NCBI GenBank assembly: GCA_009760855.2
Contig: WPIO01000005.1
Coordinates: 6,060,001 to 6,124,000 of the forward strand
Length of the DNA stretch: 64,000 bases
Direction: 5' to 3'
Source: Cristatella mucedo
Lineage: Eukaryota > Bryozoa > Phylactolaemata > Cristatellidae
Shown: in pieces, positions 31,656 through 41,300 of the stretch
Layout: each line of letters begins with the position of its first letter
Position numbering within the stretch: position 1 is the stretch's first letter
The notes under the pieces: generated by a model
What the model was told of the DNA's origin: nothing
Databases searched by the model: none
The model's input: the letters and a program-made list of their open reading frames with translations, nothing else
Position numbers and translations under genes: made by a program

Positions 31656-32997
31656 GGAAGAGTTATTTACTTGGCACCGTATGATTGTTATTGAGTTGAC
31701 CATGCCGAGGGAGAAAAATATGAAAGTGGCGCAAGAAAAGAAAATTAACTGCTACGAGGACTTAGCTGCCCAGTGCATGAGTAAGAGGAAGAAAAGTTAG
31801 CTATTTGCAGCGGAAGTGAGTGCTCAAGATTATGTTGCTGGCTCGACCACCTCTTTCCTTGGTTGCATCAGTTTTCGGGGTATGGACCTGCAGCAAGCTG
31901 TCAAAGAAGTAGCCGAGTGCAGTGAAGCAGTTATTGCATGGATTTGATAAAAAAAAATTTAAGATTATAGCGTAGAGGATTAGTGAGGGGTTCTAATCGG
32001 CAGCCAGCGAATACATGAGAAATGTGAACCTTCTATGTCGGGAGGAGGCGGAGCCAGCTGAATGAGTACAGTCTCTACTAAAGCAGCGATCTGTCGCGGA
32101 CAGATCAGCGGTGGCTTTTACCAGTACAACGTCACATCCCACGGGACGCGGCCGCCCGTCAGCATCGGTTTTTTGCCTCAACTGCCAAGCTCTGGCTTTC
32201 CTTTGGCTTTTCTCTGGCTTCTGGCTTTTCTCTGGCTTTCCGTGCCTTTGCTCCCTGCTGCCATGCAGTTTGTCGCTCTGGTTCTTCGCAGCAGCCGTAC
32301 GCTAGACAGGCGCCGTTTCTCCTGGGTTTCGCCGGTTAATCAGGGTGCTGGCGAGGCGCGGTTGGGGAGTGTTGCAGCTAATAAGGCCGAAACTTCACTT
32401 GTAGCCTTTTCATGCAGGGTGATTACTCATACAGTGGCAAAATGCCCCGACTGAGCTGCGGTAGCAGACAAACTTCTAACGCTGACGTCACAAAAGAGGT
32501 CCAACATCCGACCGCGCCATGTCAATTTCTTGTGTTACTTAACCACCACCACCACTGAAAGATTCAAAAAGAACCACTCTTCAACTAAAGATTTCCCCTC
32601 AAAAATGGTTTTCGGCTGCGGTAGAACGGTTCGTTATCAATGGCTGCCAGCGCCTCCGCGAGTGCTCGTGCAGCTTCCGAAAACCGACCGCTTACCATGT
32701 CCTAGGGAAAAACAAGGCAGTCTGCAGTAAACGGGGTGAAGGATTCGTTTACATAAACCAGGTTGTCCATTATGCATTGATGGATAAAAATTCGTTTCCT
32801 AAGTGCTCTTACGGTATCATTTTTACCGCTGGGTGGCCCACGGCTGCGAAGGGTTTTTAATTAAAAGGGCTCGCCATCAGCAGATCGCTTCCAGCACCTC
32901 TCATGCACCCGTTAGTCAGGAGCAGATTAACCGCCGCCCGGCTTTGAACAATTCATCCAATTAAGACGATACTGGGAAGTTTAGATCGAGGTCAAGA

Positions 32998-33075
32998 GAA
33001 AGAGAGAGAGATAGAAGAGAAAGAGAGAGATAGAAGAGAGAGAGAGGGAGAGGGAGAGAGAAAGAGAGACAGCAA
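32998..33075. repeat. GA-rich simple repeat
   Basis: Imperfect GAGA/GATAGAAGAGAAAGA array. Confidence 0.85.
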
Positions 33076-33944
33076 GAGAGCCTGGGCTTCGTTCCGAAGT
33101 CCTGTATGATCGCAGGTGCCGTCTCGTCTGTCTAACTGGGAGTACCGCCGCAGTAAGACTTTTTCCTTTGTTATTTAATCTATTTAGAAAATATGTTGTT
33201 AGATACTCGCGGAGCAAAAGAAAGTATCGTCTGGAAATTTTTGTGTTCAGTATTAGTCGGTGAGAAAAAAAGATCTGGCGTGCATATACTGGATTTACAC
33301 TCGGATTCCACGCCGTTTCATTTCGCTAACGGAGCAGAGCTAAAAGGGTTCACGCTTTAAATTTTGTGCGTACCCAGTCGCGTGAACTTAAAACGTTCTG
33401 CGAACAGATCTGTCTAACCGTTGACGGATCGTCCGGGTGGGCAAGCAGGGCCACGCAGACGCACCGGATGAAACACCGCAGACGCAACATCCCGATCTCA
33501 GTGACCTTTCTCCAATAGCACCTCCGGGCCCTCAAGGTTAATTCGTTAACCCACCCCATTGCCTGTGCATGCCACATTCATAATTGCCGAGTATGCTGGC
33601 CTCATGCATGCCACATCACTTTTTGCCGAGCCGGCTGGCCGCATGGAAAAACGACCGATGGAGCGGCACCAGCAGTCCAACTTCGAGTAGAGAGCCGCTC
33701 CATCAGTAAAACAGCGAGACCACACACGTGTCGACTCCGTCTCCAAAAATCTCGGGGGTTCGGTTGTAAAAGCTCTGTAGAAAAACTCTCTCCACGGCTT
33801 AATTAGTAAGGCGCTGGACTTTCGGAAGGAAGCCAGCCTCCCTGTCGGGAATAATATGTATGTAAAAAGCTTTTTCTTCGTGATATTTAAAGCTATACCA
33901 TTTCATGAAAAACCAACCATTCGATGTCTATACTTTGTAATTAG

Positions 33945-34000
33945 TGGTCTTTATGACTTTGCGGAGTTACAGACGGAGATGCATTACAATGCACGCTAAT
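33945..34000 (+). mobile_element. LINE-C 3' tail, short
   Basis: GGTCTTTATGACTTTGCGGA then ACGGAGATGCATTACAA. Only the last 50 or so bases of the family. Confidence 0.5.
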
Positions 34001-34571
34001 GTTCTTACCGAGTCGAAGTTTGCCGAAACTGGACATGCTCAAATCTGCTGAAAGTGTGAGCGCTTACTCTACTTGGCCACAGTCAAGAAAACACATACAC
34101 GCACACGCACACGCACATGCACACAGAATGATTAAAAGACGTGATAAGGAGCCCATACGTTTACCAAATTTTTGACCAGCCCACTGCCTGCTGCTAACGC
34201 TCGGTAGGATGAACTGACTGGTAAACTCTTGGCGACTGTTCAAAATGACGACTTGGGTTTTCTGCGCGTTATTTTCCAATGGCGATAATTGTAATTGCGA
34301 TTCCACAGCGATTTTGCCAGGTGGTAACTGAATAGCACCAAGTTAAAAGCTTCTAAATTAGTAATTGTTGAGAAATCTGTCATCCAATCTGCTGAATAAG
34401 CATTCACGTGCTTGCCAAATGTAGAGATCCGATCTGCAGATATCGCTCAGAGATAAGTTATTACGGAGCGATAACCTTGAGCATGACAGATCTCAAAGGC
34501 TGTACCCAAGTATTTCTAATATTCTTCTCGGCATTGTAGCACATTAAGTAAGCTCTCGCTTTCTTTCTCTC

Positions 34572-34623
34572 CCCGTGTATAGACACGTCATAGGTAGTGA
34601 CCTATGACGTGTCTATACACGGG
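34572..34623. repeat. Perfect inverted repeat, 24-bp arms, 4-base loop
   Basis: Left arm 34572-34595 begins CCCGTGTATAGACACG. Right arm 34600-34623 is its exact reverse complement. The loop is AGTG. No coding sequence is nearby. It could be a foldback element, a cruciform-forming site, or an amplification/assembly fold-back artefact. Confidence 0.9.
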
Positions 34624-35412
34624 AGGTAGGTACGATAGGTACCTGAGTAGTACGATTGTAATTTTTTTTAATTTAGAATCTTAATCACTTGAAACTATGT
34701 GACGCACCTATAAAAACTTACAAAACGAACGACTTGTACGACTGGGGAAAGCACTGTGTGTTAGTTAACTTGCAAGCATGCCTGCGGGCTTAGATTATAG
34801 TTGCTTATTGCATTACCGTGTATACTTGGATGCAGAGAACGACGTACATTAATTACCGCCAGTTGAAACGGAATCTCTTAGCGTAAGCAATAAATAGAGC
34901 TAGCTATCTTGTGATTTCGCATAGTCCTCACTTCAGATCTGCCCGACTAACGTCTGACTGCTTGCTCAACATCTGACTGCATGCTCAATTGCCAGTCACT
35001 ATTAGTGCATTCACTCCTGCAGTCGATGCTTGAGCGTTTGCCATAGTTTTCTCAGCCGACAACCCCAACTAACTAAATTTCTATAGAATGACGCGATTAT
35101 CGAGACGCTGTCCGACATGAGGGTAGGTATGCAAATCACGAAGTTGTGAGCAATTATTGCACTGGCCAACCTCAGTCAGGGAAGGGGTCCTAAATATGCC
35201 CACTAAGACGCTTCGGCTAGTCTTTCTCCTGGTTGCAACTCAAAAATGGGCCTCGGCTTTTGCTCGTGCTCCGAGCAACGCAGAAGACATGGGATGAGTG
35301 ACGAACAATGCGGCTTGCAACAGCTAGTGAGCCAATCGTCAGCGCCTACTGAGCGGGCGCTCAGACGTAACAGTCACGTGACTAGCCTACGTGCGGCTGT
35401 CGAGTTAGATCG

Positions 35413-35607
35413 GTTAGTTCTCAACCTTCCTAATGCCGCGACCCTTTAATACAGTTCCTAATGTTTTGGCGACCCCCAACCATAAAATTATTGTGTGCGA
35501 AATTTGAAAATGCGTGTTTTCCGATGGTCTTAGGGGACCCCTGTGAAAGAGTCGTGCGACCCCCCCCCCAAAAAGGGTTTCGACCCACAGGTTGAGAACC
35601 ACTGTAC
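35413..35607. mobile_element. hAT-type MITE resembling the SPIN family
   Basis: The element is 195 bp and non-coding. Both ends carry GTTCTCAACCT inverted repeats (left at 35417, right complement near 35590-35600). Internal blocks such as CCTAATGCCGCGACCCTTTA and TTTTCCGATGGTCTTAGG match what I remember of SPIN (SPace INvader) non-autonomous hAT elements. It is flanked by a perfect 9-bp direct repeat GTTAGATCG (35404-35412 and 35608-35616), hAT-like (8 bp expected). The outermost few bases of the ends are degenerate, and a poly-C run of nine interrupts the right part. Confidence 0.85.
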
Positions 35608-35639
35608 GTTAGATCGTCGTGTGGCGGGGGTGGGGTGGG

Positions 35640-37640
35640 TGCGGGGCGATGTAATTGCAAAGACTGCAAGCCGTGCTCGCAAGAATGCTAGCAAGCGATG
35701 GCCGTCGATGTACGATTGATTCAACGCTGCAGCGGCTCGTTTTCCGGCGGCGCGGTTCTGCGAGTAAAGCGGACGCAGGCTCGCTTAAGCCAGTCGGCGG
35801 TCCATTAGCAGGCCGCGAGTTGGTCCGCCCCACCGCCGCGCTTGCTCAGCTGGTGCCGTAGCGCATTGCCGTCGAAGGTGCGACCGCTCAGCGAGCGCCT
35901 TTCTTATGAGTACGCGACCTCAAAAATGTCTCAGCGAAAGCATTCCAAGCTTTCTCAGCAGAGGCTCGTTCACGCGTGAACGGTCGAGAAAACTTCGTGA
36001 GCGATCGATGGCAGGACAGGGTAGTACATTTTTTTTTGGGCCGCTTGCTGGGAGTGAGAGGTTAGCGGTTCGCGCCAACGGCGTATTGAGCAGCAATCGC
36101 GCCAGTGGCAGCACTTCCGCACCGCGTAAGACCGCGACTGCAGCGTCGGTCTCGCTTGGCGCGTCGCAACCCTGAGGAGAATTTCAAAAGCTCTAGCTGG
36201 CGGTGGTAGAGCTTTTAGAGCGTGGAATGCGCTCACAAAATTTTTTGGAGCTGAATTCTGCCGCGCGGCCGCCCCTCCATGGGAGAGCGCGGCTCGGTAG
36301 CGAGAGCTGGCTGGCGAGCGAACGCGCGCAGCAGTTCCGCTCGAGCGAGCTCAGAAGCCAAGCTGCTCCTTCAGATTCTGGCGTCGGACGACGAAGTCAG
36401 CTCGGCTAGCAACGGCAGCGCCCGGCCTGCCTCTATCGGAGGCGCCTGCGATCCGCGGTTTAGCGAACCTCACTACTGCAGCGACGAATCGGCTGCCATG
36501 GATGCCGACGGCTACCGACGAGAATATGCGGCGACCAAGTTCGGTGCATGCATGCTGTGCAACTCGTGCCTGGAGAACCGGATACTCCGCTGTAAGTGCG
36601 CGCAGCTGCGCCGGGGGCGCGCCTCATCGTCCGTCGGGCGCCGCTATGCTGCTGGCGACCGGCGCGGCGGCTCGTTGAGCCGACGCCATGCGGCGCACCC
36701 TGGCGCCCGCCGGTCGCACTCGCGCCTGTCGTTCCCGCCCAGCGCCGCAAGCAGACCGGCTGCTAGCTCGCACCGCCGCCGGAGTCGGAGCGGCCAGCGA
36801 CAGCTCGGCGGCTGCGACGGCGTCGTCGGGACGCGAGCCTAACGCCATGCAGCTAGAAGATGACGACGATTGCAGCAGCGACAGCGGCGGCCGCGAGCGC
36901 CGCGCTCGCGGCACGTCGATCGGCACGTCGCTCGCGCAGTCCGACCACGCGCTACCAGCCGCCGCCGGCGCGACGCGCGGCGTCGCCGCCGCCGGCGCTC
37001 GTCAGCAGTCGACGGCAGCGGCTATGGAGATCGCGCCGATCGCCGTCAGGCCGCCGGCCCGTCGCAGCCGCAGCCGCAGCCGTTCGGCGTCGACCCGTCG
37101 CCGAGGTCGGCGCCGCTCGAAATCGCGAAGCCGCTCTAAGGGCAGCGGCGGCAGCTTGGCCGGCGCCGGAAGCTGGGTCAGAGTGCGCCAGCACTATCGG
37201 CGGCGGCGCGGTCGGCGAGGGGCGGCGCTCGGCGCCGACGCGCACGCTGCCTCGGCAGCCGACGACGAGGACGACGACGACGAGTGCTACTAGCCGAAAG
37301 CCTTGCCGCCACGCTGGTCGCGCGGTGGCAGCCGCCGAGCGTCTGGATGACCGGCGCGACACTCGTCCGCCGCTGCAACAGCCGCAATGAGGCAGCATTT
37401 GAGCGAGGGATTCCCGGAAGTTCTCTCGCGACCGGATCGGCGCCGCCCAGTCGGCTAGCACCGCAGAGGCCAGCCAGAATGAGGCGACGGGGAAATGTCT
37501 ATTTTTTCAACGCTAAATCACGGTCGCTACATCTCGCTTCGTACTGCGCCGCCGCAGCAGCGCTCAATGCAGACGTCGCAGCGGCCCGTTTCAGCTCGCC
37601 CGCAGTACGCTTGGCCGCCGGACGATATCTGAGCGGGTAC
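35640..37640. promoter_or_regulatory. CpG-rich island
   Basis: About 2 kb is dense in CG dinucleotides and GC-rich codon-like repeats, in sharp contrast to the surrounding AT-leaning DNA. It is consistent with an unmethylated promoter or first-exon region for the candidate RS gene. No TATA box is evident. Confidence 0.55.
36279..37293 (+). CDS. Candidate RS-rich acidic protein in a CpG island, two exons
   Basis: I do not recognise this gene. The proposed model is 36279-36591 joined to 36743-37293 (287 codons). The ATG context is good (CTCCATGG) with an upstream in-frame stop. A consensus donor GTAAGT lies at 36592 and a pyrimidine-rich acceptor (TTCCCGCCCAG) ends at 36742; the phases fit. 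The first exon has a mixed-composition part (ILASDDEVSSASNG, then MDADGYRREYAATKFGACML, then a Cys-rich NSCLENRILRC). The second has an acidic/serine cluster (LEDDDDCSSDSG), an arginine-serine domain (RRSRSRSRSASTRRRGRRR, then SKSRSRSK) and an acidic end DDEDDDDECY. RS domains are typical of nuclear RNA-processing proteins. Because the DNA is very GC rich, several other frames are also open here, so the model could be wrong. Confidence 0.4.
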
Positions 37641-37769
37641 GAAAATTACCGCTAGCACGTTACCGACGAATCTTAACATTCAGCAGTTTCTGGTTGCACT
37701 AGGCAGTAAATGCCAAAGGCGTCTTACTAAGCCTCGCCATTTAGAGGCAATTTCTATACGTCATTGAGA

Positions 37770-38070
37770 TGTTTGGGGTCTCTTTCTCATTCAGTCTCTA
37801 CCGCTCTTTATCACGCTCTATTGTCCCTCTTTTTTCTTGCCAGTTCACCATTTTGATCTCTCGCCTTTTCTATTTTTCTTCTCATTTGTTTCTCCTCCCG
37901 ATAGCTGTCTCACCTTGTTGTCACTCACTAACTCTCTCCCACCCACTTACCTCTCTTTCTTCGTCCTCTCAATCTCTCTCCTTTCTGTCTTCCCTTTTGT
38001 CTCGCTTCTTTTCTCAGCTTTCTCTCTTCCTTTACTTCTCTCTCGCTCTTTCTTTATCTCTCAGGGACGT
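37770..38070. repeat. Pyrimidine-rich low-complexity tract
   Basis: About 300 bases of CT-rich sequence just beyond the DNAAF1 3' end. Plus-strand ORFs over it (Ser/Leu/Phe only) are composition artefacts. Confidence 0.8.
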
Positions 38071-38106
38071 GTTTGAGGGACTTGTGCTGCCTTCAAGTGC
38101 ACCAGT

Positions 38107-38112
38107 TTTAAT
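38107..38112 (-). terminator. Candidate poly(A) signal of DNAAF1
   Basis: ATTAAA on the minus strand, 92 nt past the DNAAF1 stop. A nearer AATACA variant lies at about 38184-38189. Either would fit. A long pyrimidine-rich (plus strand) tract starts beyond it. Confidence 0.4.
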
Positions 38113-38203
38113 GACTGAGAAGTATACATGCAAAGGACTGTATTTCTGTAGTAACAATGTACATACAAGAAAACAAAGTACAAAATGTATTTAAGGCTAA
38201 GTT

Positions 38204-38353
38204 CTAGTCGACATCATCAAAATTCGTTTCACGAATAGCTGAGACAGCAGCAGACACTGCCTGTTCCGTACTTATCGGTGTATCGGTAGTCGTCGTGACT
38301 GACTTTCTTAGTGCCACTTGTTCACTTGTTTCTTTGGCTGGAGTTGCCGAGAG
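38204..38353 (-). CDS. DNAAF1: DNAAF1 exon 12: C-terminus and stop
   Basis: Acceptor with a nine-T tract ending TTTTTAG, phase 0, 49 codons then TAG at 38204-38206. Thr/Ser-rich sequence ends [12 protein letters not shown] possible ATTAAA poly(A) signal lies about 90 nt downstream. Confidence 0.75.
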   Translation of the reverse strand, partial: LSATPAKETSEQVALRKSVTTTTDTPISTEQAVSAAVSAIRETNFDDVD

Positions 38354-41300
38354 CTAAAAAAAAATTAATGAACAAAGCATGGCTGTCAACATAACCCAAA
38401 ACAGCATAGCATTCTATAATCATAACGCTCCTACGTGCAAGCCAATCACCGTGTCCCTTTTATAATAATAATAATAATAATTCACTACGCTGCCTATAAT
38501 TAGCAACAGCACGGACCAGGAGTGTACAAGATCTCTTCGATGATCGCGGTACCAATGCTAAGCCTTGTTAAAGATAAGCCAAGAATCGAAATAATTTTGG
38601 TCAGAATCGTCGGTTGTCTAAGAATGCATACATTTGTCGGCCGAAGCGGCATATTTTTCTTTCCGTATCACCCACATGTCCATCGCGTTCTTTATATTTA
38701 GATGCACCATTTGTAGGACATACGTTTCAAAGTTCTCCCGGAAAGCCTTGATTAATTTATGTCTTTTGCACAATTTTTTCAGGTGCTTCTGGCTAGTTAA
38801 ATGTGGAAGAACGCTATTTTAAAACATTGGCCATCCATAAACTGATTGGAAAAACTAGCAATATATCCGACACAAACTTTATACTCTAGCGTTAAAGGTT
38901 GAATTCGTTTTTTAGATAACATTCCCACATTGCTTGCAGCTGCATTTAACATAGAGCTATTGTCAATATTTCTTTTAGCTAATAGAATTCTTGCGAATGA
39001 CATATTGCATGCTGAAGCAGATACCTACAAGCCAAGCTCGTATTTAATGATATATAATCTTGTAAGCTATGAGGCATAGCATATCATAACCCGCGATAAA
39101 ATATATATATTTCGTTCCCATAAATGAATAAATAAATAAATACACATCTAGTTTTAAATCTCTAAAAAGTTCAGTGGAGCTCTATCGTCATTGTCAATTG
39201 TTGTGTACCGGTGTGAACAGATTCAGGTGCCTGCGGCGAGTAACTCTCATGTACAAGGAGTGCCTCCACTCCTAAATTACATCAGCTTCTTTTGTTCGGA
39301 ATATAAATTAAATTTAGGCTCAGTTACTGACGATTATCAATACTGTGACTGCTCAGATATAGCAACTTGACTAACAACAACACACACTGTCCCACCTCTG
39401 AGATGACACGTGGAGATGATATCCCGTCATTTTCAACATCCTCAATGTCTTCCAATTCTGGCATATCCTGTTAAATAGATTAACTATTGTACATAAAAAT
39501 ATCAACATACTGTGACACAATTAATTAAATAAAATAAAAATTATATTGCCGAGGCCTACATATACCAACAACGGCGGCAACCCTTAAGATAACGCGTCAG
39601 CAACCCTCACTGTTTTTGCTCTGCGGTTTTACTCGTTTTCTAACGCTACTCCTTCAATTTGCCCTATCTTGGCATGTCTCAATCTCTTGTCAAACGCTTA
39701 ATAAATAAATGCCAAATAGCAGGGTCTTTCAATAGGAGTTTTCTAAGCAGCACTCATACAGCTTTGTGTTTGAGATTTATCCAACTTTGCAATCCTGCAG
39801 TAAATTATGTTATCTGATTTGATTTCGAGGAAAAGCCTTGTGTGATACACCAGTTAATATTAGTATTAATAATGCACCTGATAAAGCGCCCTCAGAGAAC
39901 TCAATCTCGTTCTAGGGGCTTTATATTTTCTGCTAAGGGAACCGCGATTGAAGAGCATCAAGCCTTAGCATTACAGGTTTAATCACTCCGTCAGGGGAAA
40001 TCTACATCGCAGGCAGCAATACCACTCAGTGCAGAATGTTTTTCACAGGACACAAGTTAGTTGGGACCACGAAGGCTTACAATAAAATGAATGGCACTGT
40101 GGACCACGTTAAGATTCAGAGCGCTTGGGGTCTGTATGAACCAGCACTAATGTGTATGAAGGAGTGCTTGAATCATTCGAGTACAGGTATGGCAAAGGAG
40201 CAGAGGACAGGTTGCAGCAATAATGTTACTTAACAGCATTTTCATTGATCAATATTGCCAGCGATTTGCAGACAGTCGCATACAAAACAAAATAACGGTT
40301 ATGTTTGCCACATAACATGTACATGCCTCGTAGCCTTCCTCGGCAGCAGGTTTTCCGGCTGCCTCGTCGGAAGAGGAGATCTCTGTAATTAGGACCCTGT
40401 TTCTTCGTGAGCTGCCGCTCAAGCTAGCCGCCCACTTATCACCTATTAAAGATAAAGAGACATGTGCAGAATATGGAAATTTTGACTTCGCATTTTTTTA
40501 CTTTGCATACCTTGAGTTACAACAGTATGCAATGTTCAAGAGGCAAGCTCAAGGCAATCATCTCAAACGATCAGGAATCCCGAGTTGCTGCTTTGTGATA
40601 ATGCTCAAAAAAGCCACATATAAGCCAAAGCAGAAGCACCACCGTCGATCCCTATCAGGATTCCGACTGAGATTACGTCTACAGGCCGTGCAGCATCCAC
40701 GATACTATAGCAGCAGAATCCTAAGCATAGCTCACTTTAGAAGTAATCAGCTTGCTCATGGAATTATCCATTGGCCAGTGGCTGATATTGTGGATTTGGT
40801 ATTTGACGTTGCAAATGTCACGGACTTTGAGCTTGAGTAATTTCGATTAACAGCAAAAAGTCACAGTGCACATGATGTTTCTCTATACAATCGAGATCTG
40901 TGTGCTAAAAAGAGCAGTGCATCATCGAGTGTTGAGCAATCAAAGACACAAATTCTAGATACCAGGAAATCGCATGCAAATCATTCTGGCAGCACGCAAG
41001 ACCTTTACTAATCACGGGGCATCACACACAATTTGAGGGGTTAAATAAATCTATATAATACCAAATTAGCTGTCCCATTCCTCCGCTTAAAGACAGTTGG
41101 CGACAGAAGCTTTAGCTCTGCAGGTCCTAGACTGTGGAACTCGCTTCCACAATTCTTACGCAACGACATCTACTCTCCAACTGCCGACTATGGCACATCT
41201 TTTTTAGCGGTCCTGAACTGCTACTTCTATGCTACTCACTACCTCAACTGCTCTCCTAACTCTGCTATGCTTCCCACTTTCTCCTTGTTGCGTGAGACGA

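Larger units (their letters stand above)
31656..34571. other. Intergenic, no recognised gene
   Basis: Short ORFs only. Local tandem of TGGCTTTTCTC-like units at about 32195-32250, GA repeat at 33.0 kb, LINE-C tail at 33.95 kb, CA-rich run at 34096-34123. Confidence 0.35.

Noticed and set aside
36952-37461. 169-codon minus-strand ORF over the CpG island
   Set aside because: It is the antisense of acidic and RS codon runs. The valine run is antisense to the GAC repeats. The plus-strand model explains the sequence better.
37769-38194. Plus-strand ORF with Ser/Leu/Phe runs that looks like membrane segments
   Set aside because: Low-complexity pyrimidine tract beyond the DNAAF1 3' end, on the opposite strand to that gene.
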